Assembly (NCBI GenBank): GCA_050174775.1
Contig: JBFXJP010000007.1
Span: forward strand, 132,218 to 196,217
Reading direction: 5' to 3'
DNA: 64,000 nt
Origin: CAYPGJ01 sp050174775
Lineage (GTDB): Bacteria; Planctomycetota; Phycisphaerae; Phycisphaerales; UBA1924
Shown here: positions 33,871-44,693 of the stretch, piece by piece
Layout: every line of letters starts with the position of its first letter
Position numbering within the stretch: the first letter of the stretch is position 1
Translations under genes and position numbers: made by a program
The notes under the pieces: model-generated
Database searches by the model: none
Told to the model about the DNA's origin: nothing
What the model saw: the letters and a program-made list of their open reading frames with translations, nothing else

Positions 33871-33895
33871 GGGAGGGAGAGAGCGGAGGATCTCG

Positions 33896-33924
33896 GTCGC
33901 CCCCTGTTTTGGGGGCGGCTTTTT
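33896..33924 (+). terminator. Intrinsic terminator of the kelch/dockerin-like gene
   Basis: Stem GTCGCCCCC paired with GGGGGCGGC around TGTTTT, followed by TTTTT. It lies 25 bases after the stop codon. The T-run and strong G+C stem make a standard intrinsic terminator on the plus strand, which separates this gene from the tRNA-Thr/tuf cluster. Confidence 0.85.
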
Positions 33925-34030
33925 CGGTTGTTGGAGGGGATGGGGTGGTGGATGGGACTTGTTCGTCGGCTGGGGTGTGGCTACATTTCTGCCCCTCGCC
34001 GGGTTCGAGACCCGGGCCGGCGCGGTCGCT

Positions 34031-34102
34031 GCCACCGTAGCTCAGTGGTAGAGCGCACCCTTGGTAAGGGTGAGGTCGCGGGTTCAATCCCCGCTGGTGG
34101 CT
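34031..34102 (+). tRNA. tRNA-Thr (anticodon GGT)
   Basis: A complete cloverleaf: acceptor GCCACCG with TGGTGGC (G·T at the last pair), D-arm GCTC/GAGC, anticodon stem CACCC/GGGTG around the loop TTGGTAA (anticodon GGT), T-arm GCGGG/CCCGC with the loop TTCAATC, and discriminator T. CCA is not encoded. It stands about 300 bases upstream of tuf, the conserved tRNA-Thr/tuf order seen in many bacteria. Confidence 0.95.
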
Positions 34103-34404
34103 TGCTCGATCGGCCCGGCGTGGGGACACTGCGGGGCCCTGCACGCGGTGTATCGGCGGCGCGCGGAAGCGTTTGCGTCGTCGGTGGTTGGTGGGAGGGC
34201 GTAGGTGTCGGCTGCTGGGAGGCCGGCGACAGGTGGAAGCCGATCGTGTTGCTTCCATTTGGAGGATCGTTCACCGGTTCGGGCGCGTGCCCGGACGGAT
34301 TACAAGCACTCGTCGGCGGAGTCGCCGGCGACTCTGGGTTTCTCAACCGGCGCGCGCGGGACGTCACCACGACCGGACGCGTTTTGGGTGGAGGTTCGCA
34401 AGAC
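34103..34404. promoter_or_regulatory. Region between tRNA-Thr and tuf
   Basis: About 300 bases without a gene. A perfect 14-base palindrome, AGTCGCCGGCGACT, is at 34320-34333. A GGAGG Shine-Dalgarno sequence ends about ten bases before the tuf ATG. The region may contain a tuf promoter, since the T-tract terminator lies before the tRNA; no clear -35/-10 pair could be chosen. Confidence 0.4.
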
Positions 34405-35610
<1,206 letters not shown>

Positions 35611-35628
35611 GGATTACCACCACCCCCC

Positions 35629-35663
35629 GGCGTCGCTCGCCCTCGTGGCGGGCGACGCCTTTT
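35629..35663 (+). terminator. Intrinsic terminator after tuf
   Basis: A 13-bp stem, GGCGTCGCTCGCC with GGCGGGCGACGCC (one G·T), loop CTCGT, followed by TTTT. It begins 18 bases after the tuf stop. It may be partly read through, because rpmG follows on the same strand. Confidence 0.88.
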
Positions 35664-35714
35664 CAGGATTGTGACGGATAGCAGGACCGTCTGAGGTCCG
35701 AGAGGGTCGATTCG

Positions 35715-35897
35715 ATGGCGAAGAAGAAGGCCGAGGCTCGCGAGTATGTGTGGCTCCAGTGCACGGAGTGCCAGGACCTGAACTACCGCACCGAGGTGAA
35801 CACGAAGGGCGGGATTCCCGAAAAGCTGAAGGCGGGGCTGCGGAAGTACAGCCCGCGTCTGAAGCGTCATACGCTCCATAAGATCAAGCGGAAGTGA
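35715..35897 (+). CDS. rpmG: Large ribosomal subunit protein bL33
   Basis: A 60-residue basic protein: start MAKKKAEAREYVWLQCTEC, then LNYRTEVNTKG and the end KYSPRLKRHTLHKIKRK, all matching bL33. The classical zinc-ribbon form has two CxxC pairs. Here the first pair is present (CTEC) but the second (normally YCPxCRKHT) is YSPRLKRHT, so zinc binding is unlikely. Planctomycete bL33 commonly lacks the second pair, so this half-ribbon may be lineage-typical. It is preceded by GAGAGGGTCG in the leader and lies between tuf and tRNA-Trp, a conserved location. Confidence 0.95.
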   Translation: MAKKKAEAREYVWLQCTECQDLNYRTEVNTKGGIPEKLKAGLRKYSPRLKRHTLHKIKRK

Positions 35898-35937
35898 TCC
35901 GCCGTCCGCGGGCGACGCGGGGCGGCGGGACAACCGG

Positions 35938-36010
<73 letters not shown>

Positions 36011-36074
36011 TTCACGAGAGCAGGGACCACAGAGCCTCGGCGTGTTTCGGGCGCGGGGCGGATTGGAAGCACAC

Positions 36075-36737
36075 ATGGCGCTCGGCGTCTACAAGCCCGG
36101 TCAGGGATATTGGACCCGCGTACTCACGGCGGTGGGTCTTGGCGCGCTGGCGTTGTCGGGGGCGCTCTGGTTGTACGACCAGATGGGCGCGTTCCCGGTG
36201 CCGCAGTCGACGTGGGCGCTGCGTGTGACGACGCAGGACGGGGCGCCTGCGCAGGGCCAGGCGTTGACGCTGTTCGCGGACGCCGCGGGCACGCAGCCCA
36301 TCGGGACGGCGACGATCGAGTCGGTGGACACGGCTCGTCGTGAGGTGTCGATCGGGTCGATCCAGACGACGGGGGATGCGACGCCGCTGTCGATCCAGCG
36401 TGTGGAGGCTGCTGAAGGGGCGTTCCGCGCGGGGGTGAGCGAGCGTCGGGGCAGGCCGGACTTCTCGGTGACGTACCTGCAGGCGGGCGCGGCGGCCATC
36501 GTGATCGTGCTTGCGGCGGTGTTCGTGTACTGGGTGGTGGCGCTGCGGCCGAAGGCGAACGAGTTCCTGATCTCGGTCGACAACGAGATGCGGAAGGTGA
36601 ACTGGTCGACGCGGCGCGAGATCATCGGGTCGACGTGGGTGGTGATCGCGGTGTCGTTCAGCATCGCGGCGACGCTGTTCGTCGTGGACAACCTGTTCTC
36701 GACGTTCTTCCGTTGGGTGGGCGTGCTGGACGCCTGA
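36075..36737 (+). CDS. secE: Preprotein translocase subunit SecE with long N-terminal extension
   Basis: A 220-residue protein whose C-terminal quarter is SecE: the amphipathic helix NEMRKVNWSTRREIIGST followed by the membrane helix WVVIAVSFSIAATLFVVDN. SecE braces the SecYEG channel. Bacterial SecE is usually 60-130 residues. Here the N-terminal 150 residues add a membrane helix (about 15-36), an extracytoplasmic domain of about 95 residues (VPQSTWALRVTTQDGAPAQ onward) and a second membrane helix (about 137-157). I do not recognise that domain. The start at 36075 has GGAAG upstream. Position between tRNA-Trp and nusG confirms identity. Confidence 0.93.
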   Translation: MALGVYKPGQGYWTRVLTAVGLGALALSGALWLYDQMGAFPVPQSTWALRVTTQDGAPAQGQALTLFADAAGTQPIGTATIESVDTARREVSIGSIQTTGDATPLSIQRVEAAEGAFRAGVSERRGRPDFSVTYLQAGAAAIVIVLAAVFVYWVVALRPKANEFLISVDNEMRKVNWSTRREIIGSTWVVIAVSFSIAATLFVVDNLFSTFFRWVGVLDA

Positions 36738-36772
36738 TCCGTCGCACGGAGAGTCTGAAAGGAATGGCAGGC

Positions 36773-37414
36773 ATGGCGGAAGATCAGACGCAGATCCTGG
36801 ACGGTCGGCCCAACGAGCGGACGGACGTGATCGCCGAGGGCGAGCCGACGGTTCGTCCGGGGATGAACTGGTTCGTGCTTCGCGTGGCGTCGAACAAGGA
36901 GAACTACGTCCGGGACACGCTTCTGCGCAAGGTGCAGATCGAGGGGATGACGCACCTGATCGGGCGGATTCTCGTGCCGACGGAGAAGACGCGGACGCTG
37001 AAGGGGGGCAAGCAGAAGATCACGGAGACGAAGCTGTACCCGGGGTACATCTTCGTGGAGATGAAGCTGGAGGACGACGGGCGCATCCCGCAGGACGTGT
37101 TCTTCCTGATCAAGGAGACCACGGGGGTGGGCGATTTCGTGGGCGCGACGGGTCGTCCGACGCCGATGCAGACGCACGAGATCGAGAAGATGTTGCTCGA
37201 CTCGCGCAAGCCGGAGGAGCTGCCGTCGATCAAGCTGGTGTGGAACAAGGGCGATCACGTGGTGATCAAGGAAGGCCCGTTCCAGGGGTACGAGGGGACG
37301 ATCGACGAGGTGTTCCCGGAGAAGGGCGCGGTGCGCGTGCTGGTGACGATCTTCGGTCGTCAGGCGCCGATCGACCTGGAAGAGTGGCAGGTGGCGAAGC
37401 CGGAGGGGGAGTAA
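36773..37414 (+). CDS. nusG: Transcription termination/antitermination factor NusG
   Basis: A 213-residue protein started at the ATG at 36773, which has AAAGGA ten bases upstream; an ATG at 36764 is too close to that site. The NusG N-terminal (NGN) domain spans about 30-150: MNWFVLRVASNKENYVRDTL, KLYPGYIFVEMKLEDD and FLIKETTGVGDFVG. The KOW domain is near 165-205 (WNKGDHVVIKEGPFQGYEG ... VTIFGRQAPIDLE). NusG binds RNA polymerase and links it to Rho or to the ribosome; rho is also in this window (18.7 kb). It is 36 bases downstream of secE. The usual next genes, rplK and rplA, are absent. Confidence 0.97.
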   Translation: MAEDQTQILDGRPNERTDVIAEGEPTVRPGMNWFVLRVASNKENYVRDTLLRKVQIEGMTHLIGRILVPTEKTRTLKGGKQKITETKLYPGYIFVEMKLEDDGRIPQDVFFLIKETTGVGDFVGATGRPTPMQTHEIEKMLLDSRKPEELPSIKLVWNKGDHVVIKEGPFQGYEGTIDEVFPEKGAVRVLVTIFGRQAPIDLEEWQVAKPEGE

Positions 37415-37562
37415 GGCTCCGTTCGGCGTTCGCGTGCGGCTCGGGGCGCGTCGGGTTGAGATGGAGCGATACTTGGACCGGCGCCGCTGACCCCCTGCGT
37501 GTCATGCGGGCGCGTTTGTTGATCGCGCTGATGGCGCGGCTTGCGTACGGAGGAGCGACGTG

Positions 37563-38360
37563 ATGAGCGGGAGTTTGCGCGGGCGCGTGGGTGTGATCAC
37601 GGGGGCGTCGGCGGGGATCGGTCGCGCGATTGCGCGGCGATTGGCGGAGGCGGGGGCGTCGTTGGTGCTGAATGCGCGGCGTGAGGATCGGTTGCGCGAG
37701 TTGGCGGCGGAGTGTCAGGCGTTGGGGAGCGGGGGCGCCGCGGTGGTGGGCGGGGACGCGTGCGAGGGGGAGACGATTCAGGCGATGTTGGATGGGGCGG
37801 TGGGGGCGTTTGGGCGCGCGCCGGACACGGTGATCGTGAACGCGGGGCGGGGGCTGCGGGGCTCGCCGCTGTCGTCGGACGAGAGTGAGTGGGAAGAGGT
37901 GGTGCGGATCAATCTGCTCGCGGCGGCGCGGCTGTTGCGGGCTGGGGCGGAGCGGATGATCGGGGAGATGGAGGCGCGGGAAGATGGGTCGCCGGGGGAT
38001 TGGCCGGGACACGCGCGCGACATCGTGGTGATCTCGTCGACGGTGGGGAAGCACATCTCGCCGTTCTCGTCGATGTACGGGTCGACGAAGTTTGCGGCGA
38101 CTGCGATTGCGGAGGCCGCGCGGAGGGAGCTGGGGCCGAAGGGGATCCGGGTGACGGCGATCCATCCTGGGATCGTGAGGTCGGAGTTTCAGGATGTTGC
38201 GGGGTATGACCCGGTGACGTTCGGTCAGTTCATGGAGAAGATCGGGCCGGTGCTGGAGCCGGATGATGTTGCGAGGGCCGTGGCGTTCATTGTGGGGCAG
38301 CCGGCGCACGTGCACGTGAATGACATCATGATCCGGCCGACGCGGCAGGAGTATCCCTGA
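37563..38360 (+). CDS. Short-chain dehydrogenase/reductase
   Basis: A 265-residue Rossmann-fold oxidoreductase. The ATG at 37563 follows GGAGGAGCG. The cofactor motif is TGASAGIG, the NAG motif is VNAGRG, and the active site is S-x-Y-x-x-x-K within SSMYGSTKFA with an upstream Ser in VVISSTVGK. A basic residue after the first strand (NARRED) suggests NADP(H). The closing part has HPGIVRSEF and DVARAVAFIV, typical of classical SDRs. The substrate is unknown. The C-terminal VNDIMIRPTRQEYP is shared by many SDRs annotated as NADP-dependent L-serine/L-allo-threonine dehydrogenase-like, which is a possible subgroup. It follows nusG after about 150 bases and is not part of that operon in other bacteria. 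Confidence 0.9.
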   Translation: MSGSLRGRVGVITGASAGIGRAIARRLAEAGASLVLNARREDRLRELAAECQALGSGGAAVVGGDACEGETIQAMLDGAVGAFGRAPDTVIVNAGRGLRGSPLSSDESEWEEVVRINLLAAARLLRAGAERMIGEMEAREDGSPGDWPGHARDIVVISSTVGKHISPFSSMYGSTKFAATAIAEAARRELGPKGIRVTAIHPGIVRSEFQDVAGYDPVTFGQFMEKIGPVLEPDDVARAVAFIVGQPAHVHVNDIMIRPTRQEYP

Positions 38361-38384
38361 GGGCATCGCGGGGGCGGCGCACGA

Positions 38385-39077
38385 TCAGTCCATGAAGTGA
38401 ATGTGGTTGGGCAGCTCGTCCGCTGATGGCGATGTTACGTCGGGGGGGAAGTGTTGCGCGAGCGCGGCGGCGCAGAGTCGGACGGCCTTGATGAGCCCTT
38501 GCGCGTGGTCGCGGCGCTTGAACGCGTCGGTGACGGCGTTGCAGGCGGGGACCCAGACGTCGTGGTGAGGGATCGCGCGGGAGAGGGCCTCATCTCCGCT
38601 GATCCATGCGGTGCGCTCGTAGAGGGAGACGAAGATGAGCAGGCCGTTGCGCCGGGAGGTGTGGCCGACGCGCGCGAGGTGGAAGGCTTCGAGGCCTCTG
38701 CGGCGCACCTCGGCCTCGGCATGTGCGCGCGGGATGAAGGGCTTGGCGAGGGCGGGGAAGCGGGTGGCGAGCGATGCGCCGAGGATGAGCCAGAGGGCGA
38801 AGAAGGAGATGGTCGCGACGAGGCCCATGGGGGCGGGCTCGTGGTTGGTCCATGCGACGGCGCGGTCGGAAAGGAAGTCCCAGAGGATGCGGGTGGGGAC
38901 GATGGCGATGAGGGCGAAGACGAGCGCGAAGAGGTCTTCGGCGCGGTCGTAGGCGCCGCTGCGGGAGGCGATGACGAGGACGACCTGCGCGGAGGTGTTC
39001 TGCTCGGCGTCGGTGATGGCGCGCTCGACGTCGGCGCGTTGGGAGTCGGTGAGGAGCGTGGAGGCGCGTGTGGTCAT
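38385..39077 (-). CDS. TPM-domain membrane protein
   Basis: A 230-residue protein. The N-terminal TPM segment (LTDSQRADVERAITDAEQNT then SAQVVLVIASRSG) is followed by two hydrophobic segments (about 50-65 and 85-104, LVATISFFALWLILGASLA), then a second cytoplasmic or periplasmic part with RRRGLEAFHLARVGHTSRRNGLLIFVSLYERTAWISGDEAL, the family's conserved core. Such proteins often accompany LemA and a larger TPM protein in an operon. Here the larger one ends six bases upstream, but lemA is not seen. TPM proteins have phosphatase-like activity in plants and a role in photosystem repair; in bacteria the role is unclear. Confidence 0.85.
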   Translation of the reverse strand: MTTRASTLLTDSQRADVERAITDAEQNTSAQVVLVIASRSGAYDRAEDLFALVFALIAIVPTRILWDFLSDRAVAWTNHEPAPMGLVATISFFALWLILGASLATRFPALAKPFIPRAHAEAEVRRRGLEAFHLARVGHTSRRNGLLIFVSLYERTAWISGDEALSRAIPHHDVWVPACNAVTDAFKRRDHAQGLIKAVRLCAAALAQHFPPDVTSPSADELPNHIHFMD

Positions 39078-39083
39078 GTGCGA

Positions 39084-40133
39084 TCACCAGGAGCCGGTGG
39101 CGCCGCCGCCCCCGGAAAAACCGCCGGAGAAGCCCCCGGAGAAGCCGCCACCGCCCCCGGAAAAGAAACCTCCGCCGCTGCCGCCCCCGCCGAAGAATCC
39201 GCCGGAGGAATGGGAGGGTGGTTGCGCTGGAGGCGGCTGGTGCTGGTGATGGTGGTGGGAGTTCATCATTTGGCCGACGAAGAAGCCGGGCCAGAAGCCG
39301 CCCCAACCGGAGTTGCCGCGCCACGCGTGGGGGCCGTACTCGTTGAACGCGGCGCCTTGGCCTGCGGTGCGGCGCGCGACGCCGCCGAGGATGGAGACGA
39401 GGAAGAAGATGAGGACGCCGACGCCGATGGCGGCGCAGAGGCCGATGGCGAGGCCGGAGAGGATGCTCTTGGAGTGGGAGGGTTTCGGGTTGCCGAGCGC
39501 GCGGGAGGGCGCGGTGCGCGGGGGCGGAATGACGGGTCCGGAAGTCGAGGACGGTGTGGAGGTCGGAGCGGGCGCGGCTTCGGTGTCGCGCGGGTCGTCG
39601 GGCGCGGAGGTGGTGTATGTGGGGGAGGTGAGGCCTTCGGCGAGGGCGTCGACGGCGAGGAGGATGCCTTGGGAGAAACGGCCTGCTTTGAACTGGGGGA
39701 CGATGACGGAGTTGATGACGGTGGCGGCGAGGGAGTCTTTGGTGCGGGACCATCCGGCGCCAAACTCGATGCGGACCTGACGGTCGCCCTTGGAGACGAG
39801 GAGGAGGACTCCGTTGTTGTTGTCGGGGCTGCCGATGCCCCATTCGTCGTAGAGGTTGTGCGCGTAGCGCTCGATGCGCCAGGCGCGGGCGTCCATGTCG
39901 GCCAGTGAGGGGATGGTGACGACGATGATGGGGATGGCGTGGCTGGTGAGGAGCTTGTCGCAGGAGTCACGGATGGAGGGCTCGTCGGCGTCGTCGATGA
40001 TGCTGGCGAGGTCGGCAATGAATTCGCGTTGGCCGATGCGGGGCGGGTACGTGGGCGCGGCGCGCAGGGCGGGCGCGAGGAGAAGGGCCGCGAGCGCCCC
40101 CAGGATGAGCGCGAGGCGTGACATGTCGGTCAT
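39084..40133 (-). CDS. TPM-domain protein with Gly-rich C-terminus (YgcG-like)
   Basis: A 349-residue protein with a signal peptide (ALILGALAALLLAPALRA), a TPM domain (about 35-165: FIADLASIIDDADEPSIRDSC, IIVVTIPSL, YAHNLYDEWGIGSPDNNNGV, and RQVRIEFGAGW), one transmembrane helix (about 225-248) and a long Gly/Ser/Phe-rich tail ending GFSGGFSGGFSGGGGATGSW. This architecture (signal, TPM, TM, glycine tail) is that of YgcG/beta-propeller-domain-like 'TPM phosphatase' proteins, which have been linked to membrane stress. It is six bases upstream of the smaller TPM gene and ten bases from the S9 peptidase stop, so the three may be co-transcribed. Confidence 0.87.
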   Translation of the reverse strand: MTDMSRLALILGALAALLLAPALRAAPTYPPRIGQREFIADLASIIDDADEPSIRDSCDKLLTSHAIPIIVVTIPSLADMDARAWRIERYAHNLYDEWGIGSPDNNNGVLLLVSKGDRQVRIEFGAGWSRTKDSLAATVINSVIVPQFKAGRFSQGILLAVDALAEGLTSPTYTTSAPDDPRDTEAAPAPTSTPSSTSGPVIPPPRTAPSRALGNPKPSHSKSILSGLAIGLCAAIGVGVLIFFLVSILGGVARRTAGQGAAFNEYGPHAWRGNSGWGGFWPGFFVGQMMNSHHHHQHQPPPAQPPSHSSGGFFGGGGSGGGFFSGGGGGFSGGFSGGFSGGGGATGSW

Positions 40134-40142
40134 CGTACCGGG

Positions 40143-42593
<2,451 letters not shown>

Positions 42594-42709
42594 GGTCGTC
42601 TCCTGAAAAGGATGTCGGCGTGTGAGGCCGCGTGGATGCTACAGGCGACGGGGTGGTTTGGTCGCAGGGCGTCGGGGTCGGCGCGCGGATGTGAGGTGCG
42701 CGGGGTCGG

Positions 42710-43879
42710 TCAGAACTCGACTCGCATGAGCCGCAGGGCTTGTTTGCTCGGCAGGCGTTTGGGCGTGAGGGCCAGGGCGGTGTTGCGTGCGGCGCATGCG
42801 ATGGGGTTTGTCCAGTGGCCCAGCATGCCGAAGTAGCGAGAGGTGGTGGTGATGCGGGCGGTGCGGGGGGCGCGTCGGCTGGTGTATTCGTCGATCGCGG
42901 CGCGGATGCGGAGCCACTGGGACGGCTCGGTGCGCTCGGCGAGGCAGCGCGCGAGGATCACGCAGTCCTCGATGGCCATGCAGCCGCCCTGGCCCAGGTT
43001 CGGAGTGGTAGGGTGGAGGGCGTCGCCCAGGAGCAGGACGCGTGCGCGCGACCATCGGGAAGGGGTGAGGGGGGGACGATCTTCGATGTCGTTGCGGAGG
43101 ATGGCGTTGGCCGGGGTCTGCTCGATGAGGCTGGGCACGGGGGGCGCCCAGTCGTGGTAGAGCGCCAGGAGGGCGGCGCGCTCATCGGGGGCGCGGCCGC
43201 CTCTTGGCGCGTTGGCCGCGGCCCACCAGTACACGCGCCCTCCGGGAAGCCGGGTGATGCCGATGCGTTTGCCGCGTCCCCAGATCTCTGCCGTGAGTCC
43301 GGCGGGCCAGTCGCTCTCCGGGAAGTCGCAGATGCCGCGCCAGCAGGTGTAGCCCGCGTAGCGCGGCTCGCCGTCGTTGACGATCTCGCGCCGGACGACG
43401 GAGCGGATGCCGTCGGCGCCCAGCACGAGGTCGGCGCGTTCGACGCTGCCGTCGCTGAACCGCACCGACGCGGGCTCGAGCTCACTTCCGGGGTCGACGC
43501 CGACGCACTCCTTGCCGAATCGCACCGTGCCCGGCGCGGTTCTGGAGAGCAGCGCGTCGAGGAGGTCGGCGCGGTGGATCATGAGCAGCGCGGGCGCACC
43601 GATGCGCGCCTCGACCCATGCGGGGTCGTCGCGCGAAAGCACCCTGCCCGTCGGGGTGCGGATCTGCGCGCCTCGGACCCGTTCGCCCCGGGCGAGCACG
43701 TCCTGCTCGACGCCGATGGCGCGGAGCGCGAGGAGCGCGTTGCCCCAGAGGGAGATGCCCGCGCCGACCTCGCGCGGCTCGGGGGCGCGTTCACAGACGA
43801 TGACTTCGATGTTCCGGCGCGCGAGCGCGATGGCCGCGGTGGCGCCGCCGATGCCGGCGCCGAGGATGAAGACTCGCAT
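42710..43879 (-). CDS. FAD-dependent monooxygenase (aromatic/zeaxanthin epoxidase-like)
   Basis: A 389-residue class A flavoprotein monooxygenase. The start at 43879 puts the FAD-binding GAGIGGATAAIALARRNIEV at residues 6-25, where it belongs; a frame further upstream crosses the tRNA-Arg gene. The other FAD signatures are RRADLL-type (MIHRADLLDALLS), the DG motif DLVLGADGIRSVVR, and the second FAD-binding motif LLGDALHPTTPNLGQGG. The substrate is unknown; sequences of this form occur in salicylate and 3-hydroxybenzoate hydroxylases and in carotenoid epoxidases, and also in uncharacterised bacterial enzymes. It is located between the S9 peptidase and the tRNA-Arg gene, all on the same strand. 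Confidence 0.9.
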   Translation of the reverse strand: MRVFILGAGIGGATAAIALARRNIEVIVCERAPEPREVGAGISLWGNALLALRAIGVEQDVLARGERVRGAQIRTPTGRVLSRDDPAWVEARIGAPALLMIHRADLLDALLSRTAPGTVRFGKECVGVDPGSELEPASVRFSDGSVERADLVLGADGIRSVVRREIVNDGEPRYAGYTCWRGICDFPESDWPAGLTAEIWGRGKRIGITRLPGGRVYWWAAANAPRGGRAPDERAALLALYHDWAPPVPSLIEQTPANAILRNDIEDRPPLTPSRWSRARVLLLGDALHPTTPNLGQGGCMAIEDCVILARCLAERTEPSQWLRIRAAIDEYTSRRAPRTARITTTSRYFGMLGHWTNPIACAARNTALALTPKRLPSKQALRLMRVEF

Positions 43880-43933
43880 GGGGGGCGAGGATAGTGGGGC
43901 CGCGGCTTGGGCCCCACTCGGGTTTCCTCGCAA

Positions 43934-44006
43934 CGCGCCCGGAGGGATTCGAACCCCCAACCCTCGGTTCCGAAGACCGATGCTCTATCCGTTGAGCTAC
44001 GGGCGC
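43934..44006 (-). tRNA. tRNA-Arg (anticodon TCG)
   Basis: On the minus strand: acceptor GCGCCCG with CGGGCGC, D-arm GCTC/GAGC, anticodon stem TCGGT/ACCGA with the loop CTTCGGA (anticodon TCG, codons CGA and others), T-loop TTCGAAT, discriminator G, no encoded CCA. It lies 54 bases upstream of the monooxygenase start. Confidence 0.95.
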
Positions 44007-44070
44007 ACTGGCTGCTGATGCTCAGCAGGGGACGATTCTACGATCCGGGGCGAGTTGAGACGAGCCCCGC

Positions 44071-44616
44071 ATGGACACACCACCACCAGCCTCAGGAGAG
44101 CGTGATCGTGTCTGTGTGGGGTGCGCGCTCGATCTGCCGGTGATCGAGGGGCCGACGCACCCGTACATGCTGTCGAGCGCGGCGTGCTGGGCCTCGTATT
44201 CGCGCGTGCTGGGGCGGGAGTACGGGGAGTTCGGGTACCCGGAAACGCATCGGCTGACGGTGGACGCGTATGCCGCGCAGCACCCGGGGACGGATGACCC
44301 GAGGGCGTTGCGTTCGGTGGCGGGGCACCTGGTGGCGCTGCACCTCACGCTGGAGCGGGGCATGGAGGCACGGGTCGTGACGCGCGCGATCGGGGCGTTT
44401 CTCGAGCGGGCGGACGGGCAGGTGACGCGGCTCGAGCCCCCGTCGTTCGAGGGTCGGATGAACATCGCGCAGGTGGAGCGGGCGCGCGATCTGGCGGAGC
44501 ACACGCGGCTCGTGCGCGCATGGGGGGAGGATGTGTGGGGGGCGTGGTCGGGGCATCACGAGCGGGCGCGTGCGTGGGCGGAGATGGCGATGGGTGGAGG
44601 GGGCTCGGGGGGCTGA
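44071..44616 (+). CDS. DUF5946 family protein
   Basis: A 181-residue protein with the family's opening C-x-x-C pair (VCVGCALDLPVIEGPTHPYM), then SSAACWASYSRVLGREYGEF, the motif HRLTVDAYAAQHPG, and SVAGHLVALHLTLERGM. These segments fit DUF5946, a family of unknown function found across bacteria. It is probably cytoplasmic and may bind a metal through its Cys and His residues. The tail (about 165-181) is Gly-rich and not conserved. It lies 78 bases upstream of glyS on the same strand. The function is unknown; the family assignment is fairly sure. Confidence 0.85.
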   Translation: MDTPPPASGERDRVCVGCALDLPVIEGPTHPYMLSSAACWASYSRVLGREYGEFGYPETHRLTVDAYAAQHPGTDDPRALRSVAGHLVALHLTLERGMEARVVTRAIGAFLERADGQVTRLEPPSFEGRMNIAQVERARDLAEHTRLVRAWGEDVWGAWSGHHERARAWAEMAMGGGGSGG

Positions 44617-44693
44617 AATCGCGGTGTTTTTGAGGGCCGCGACCTGCTAGCATCCCCGTCCAACTTTGACCCCATCCCGGAAAGAACCCGCAC

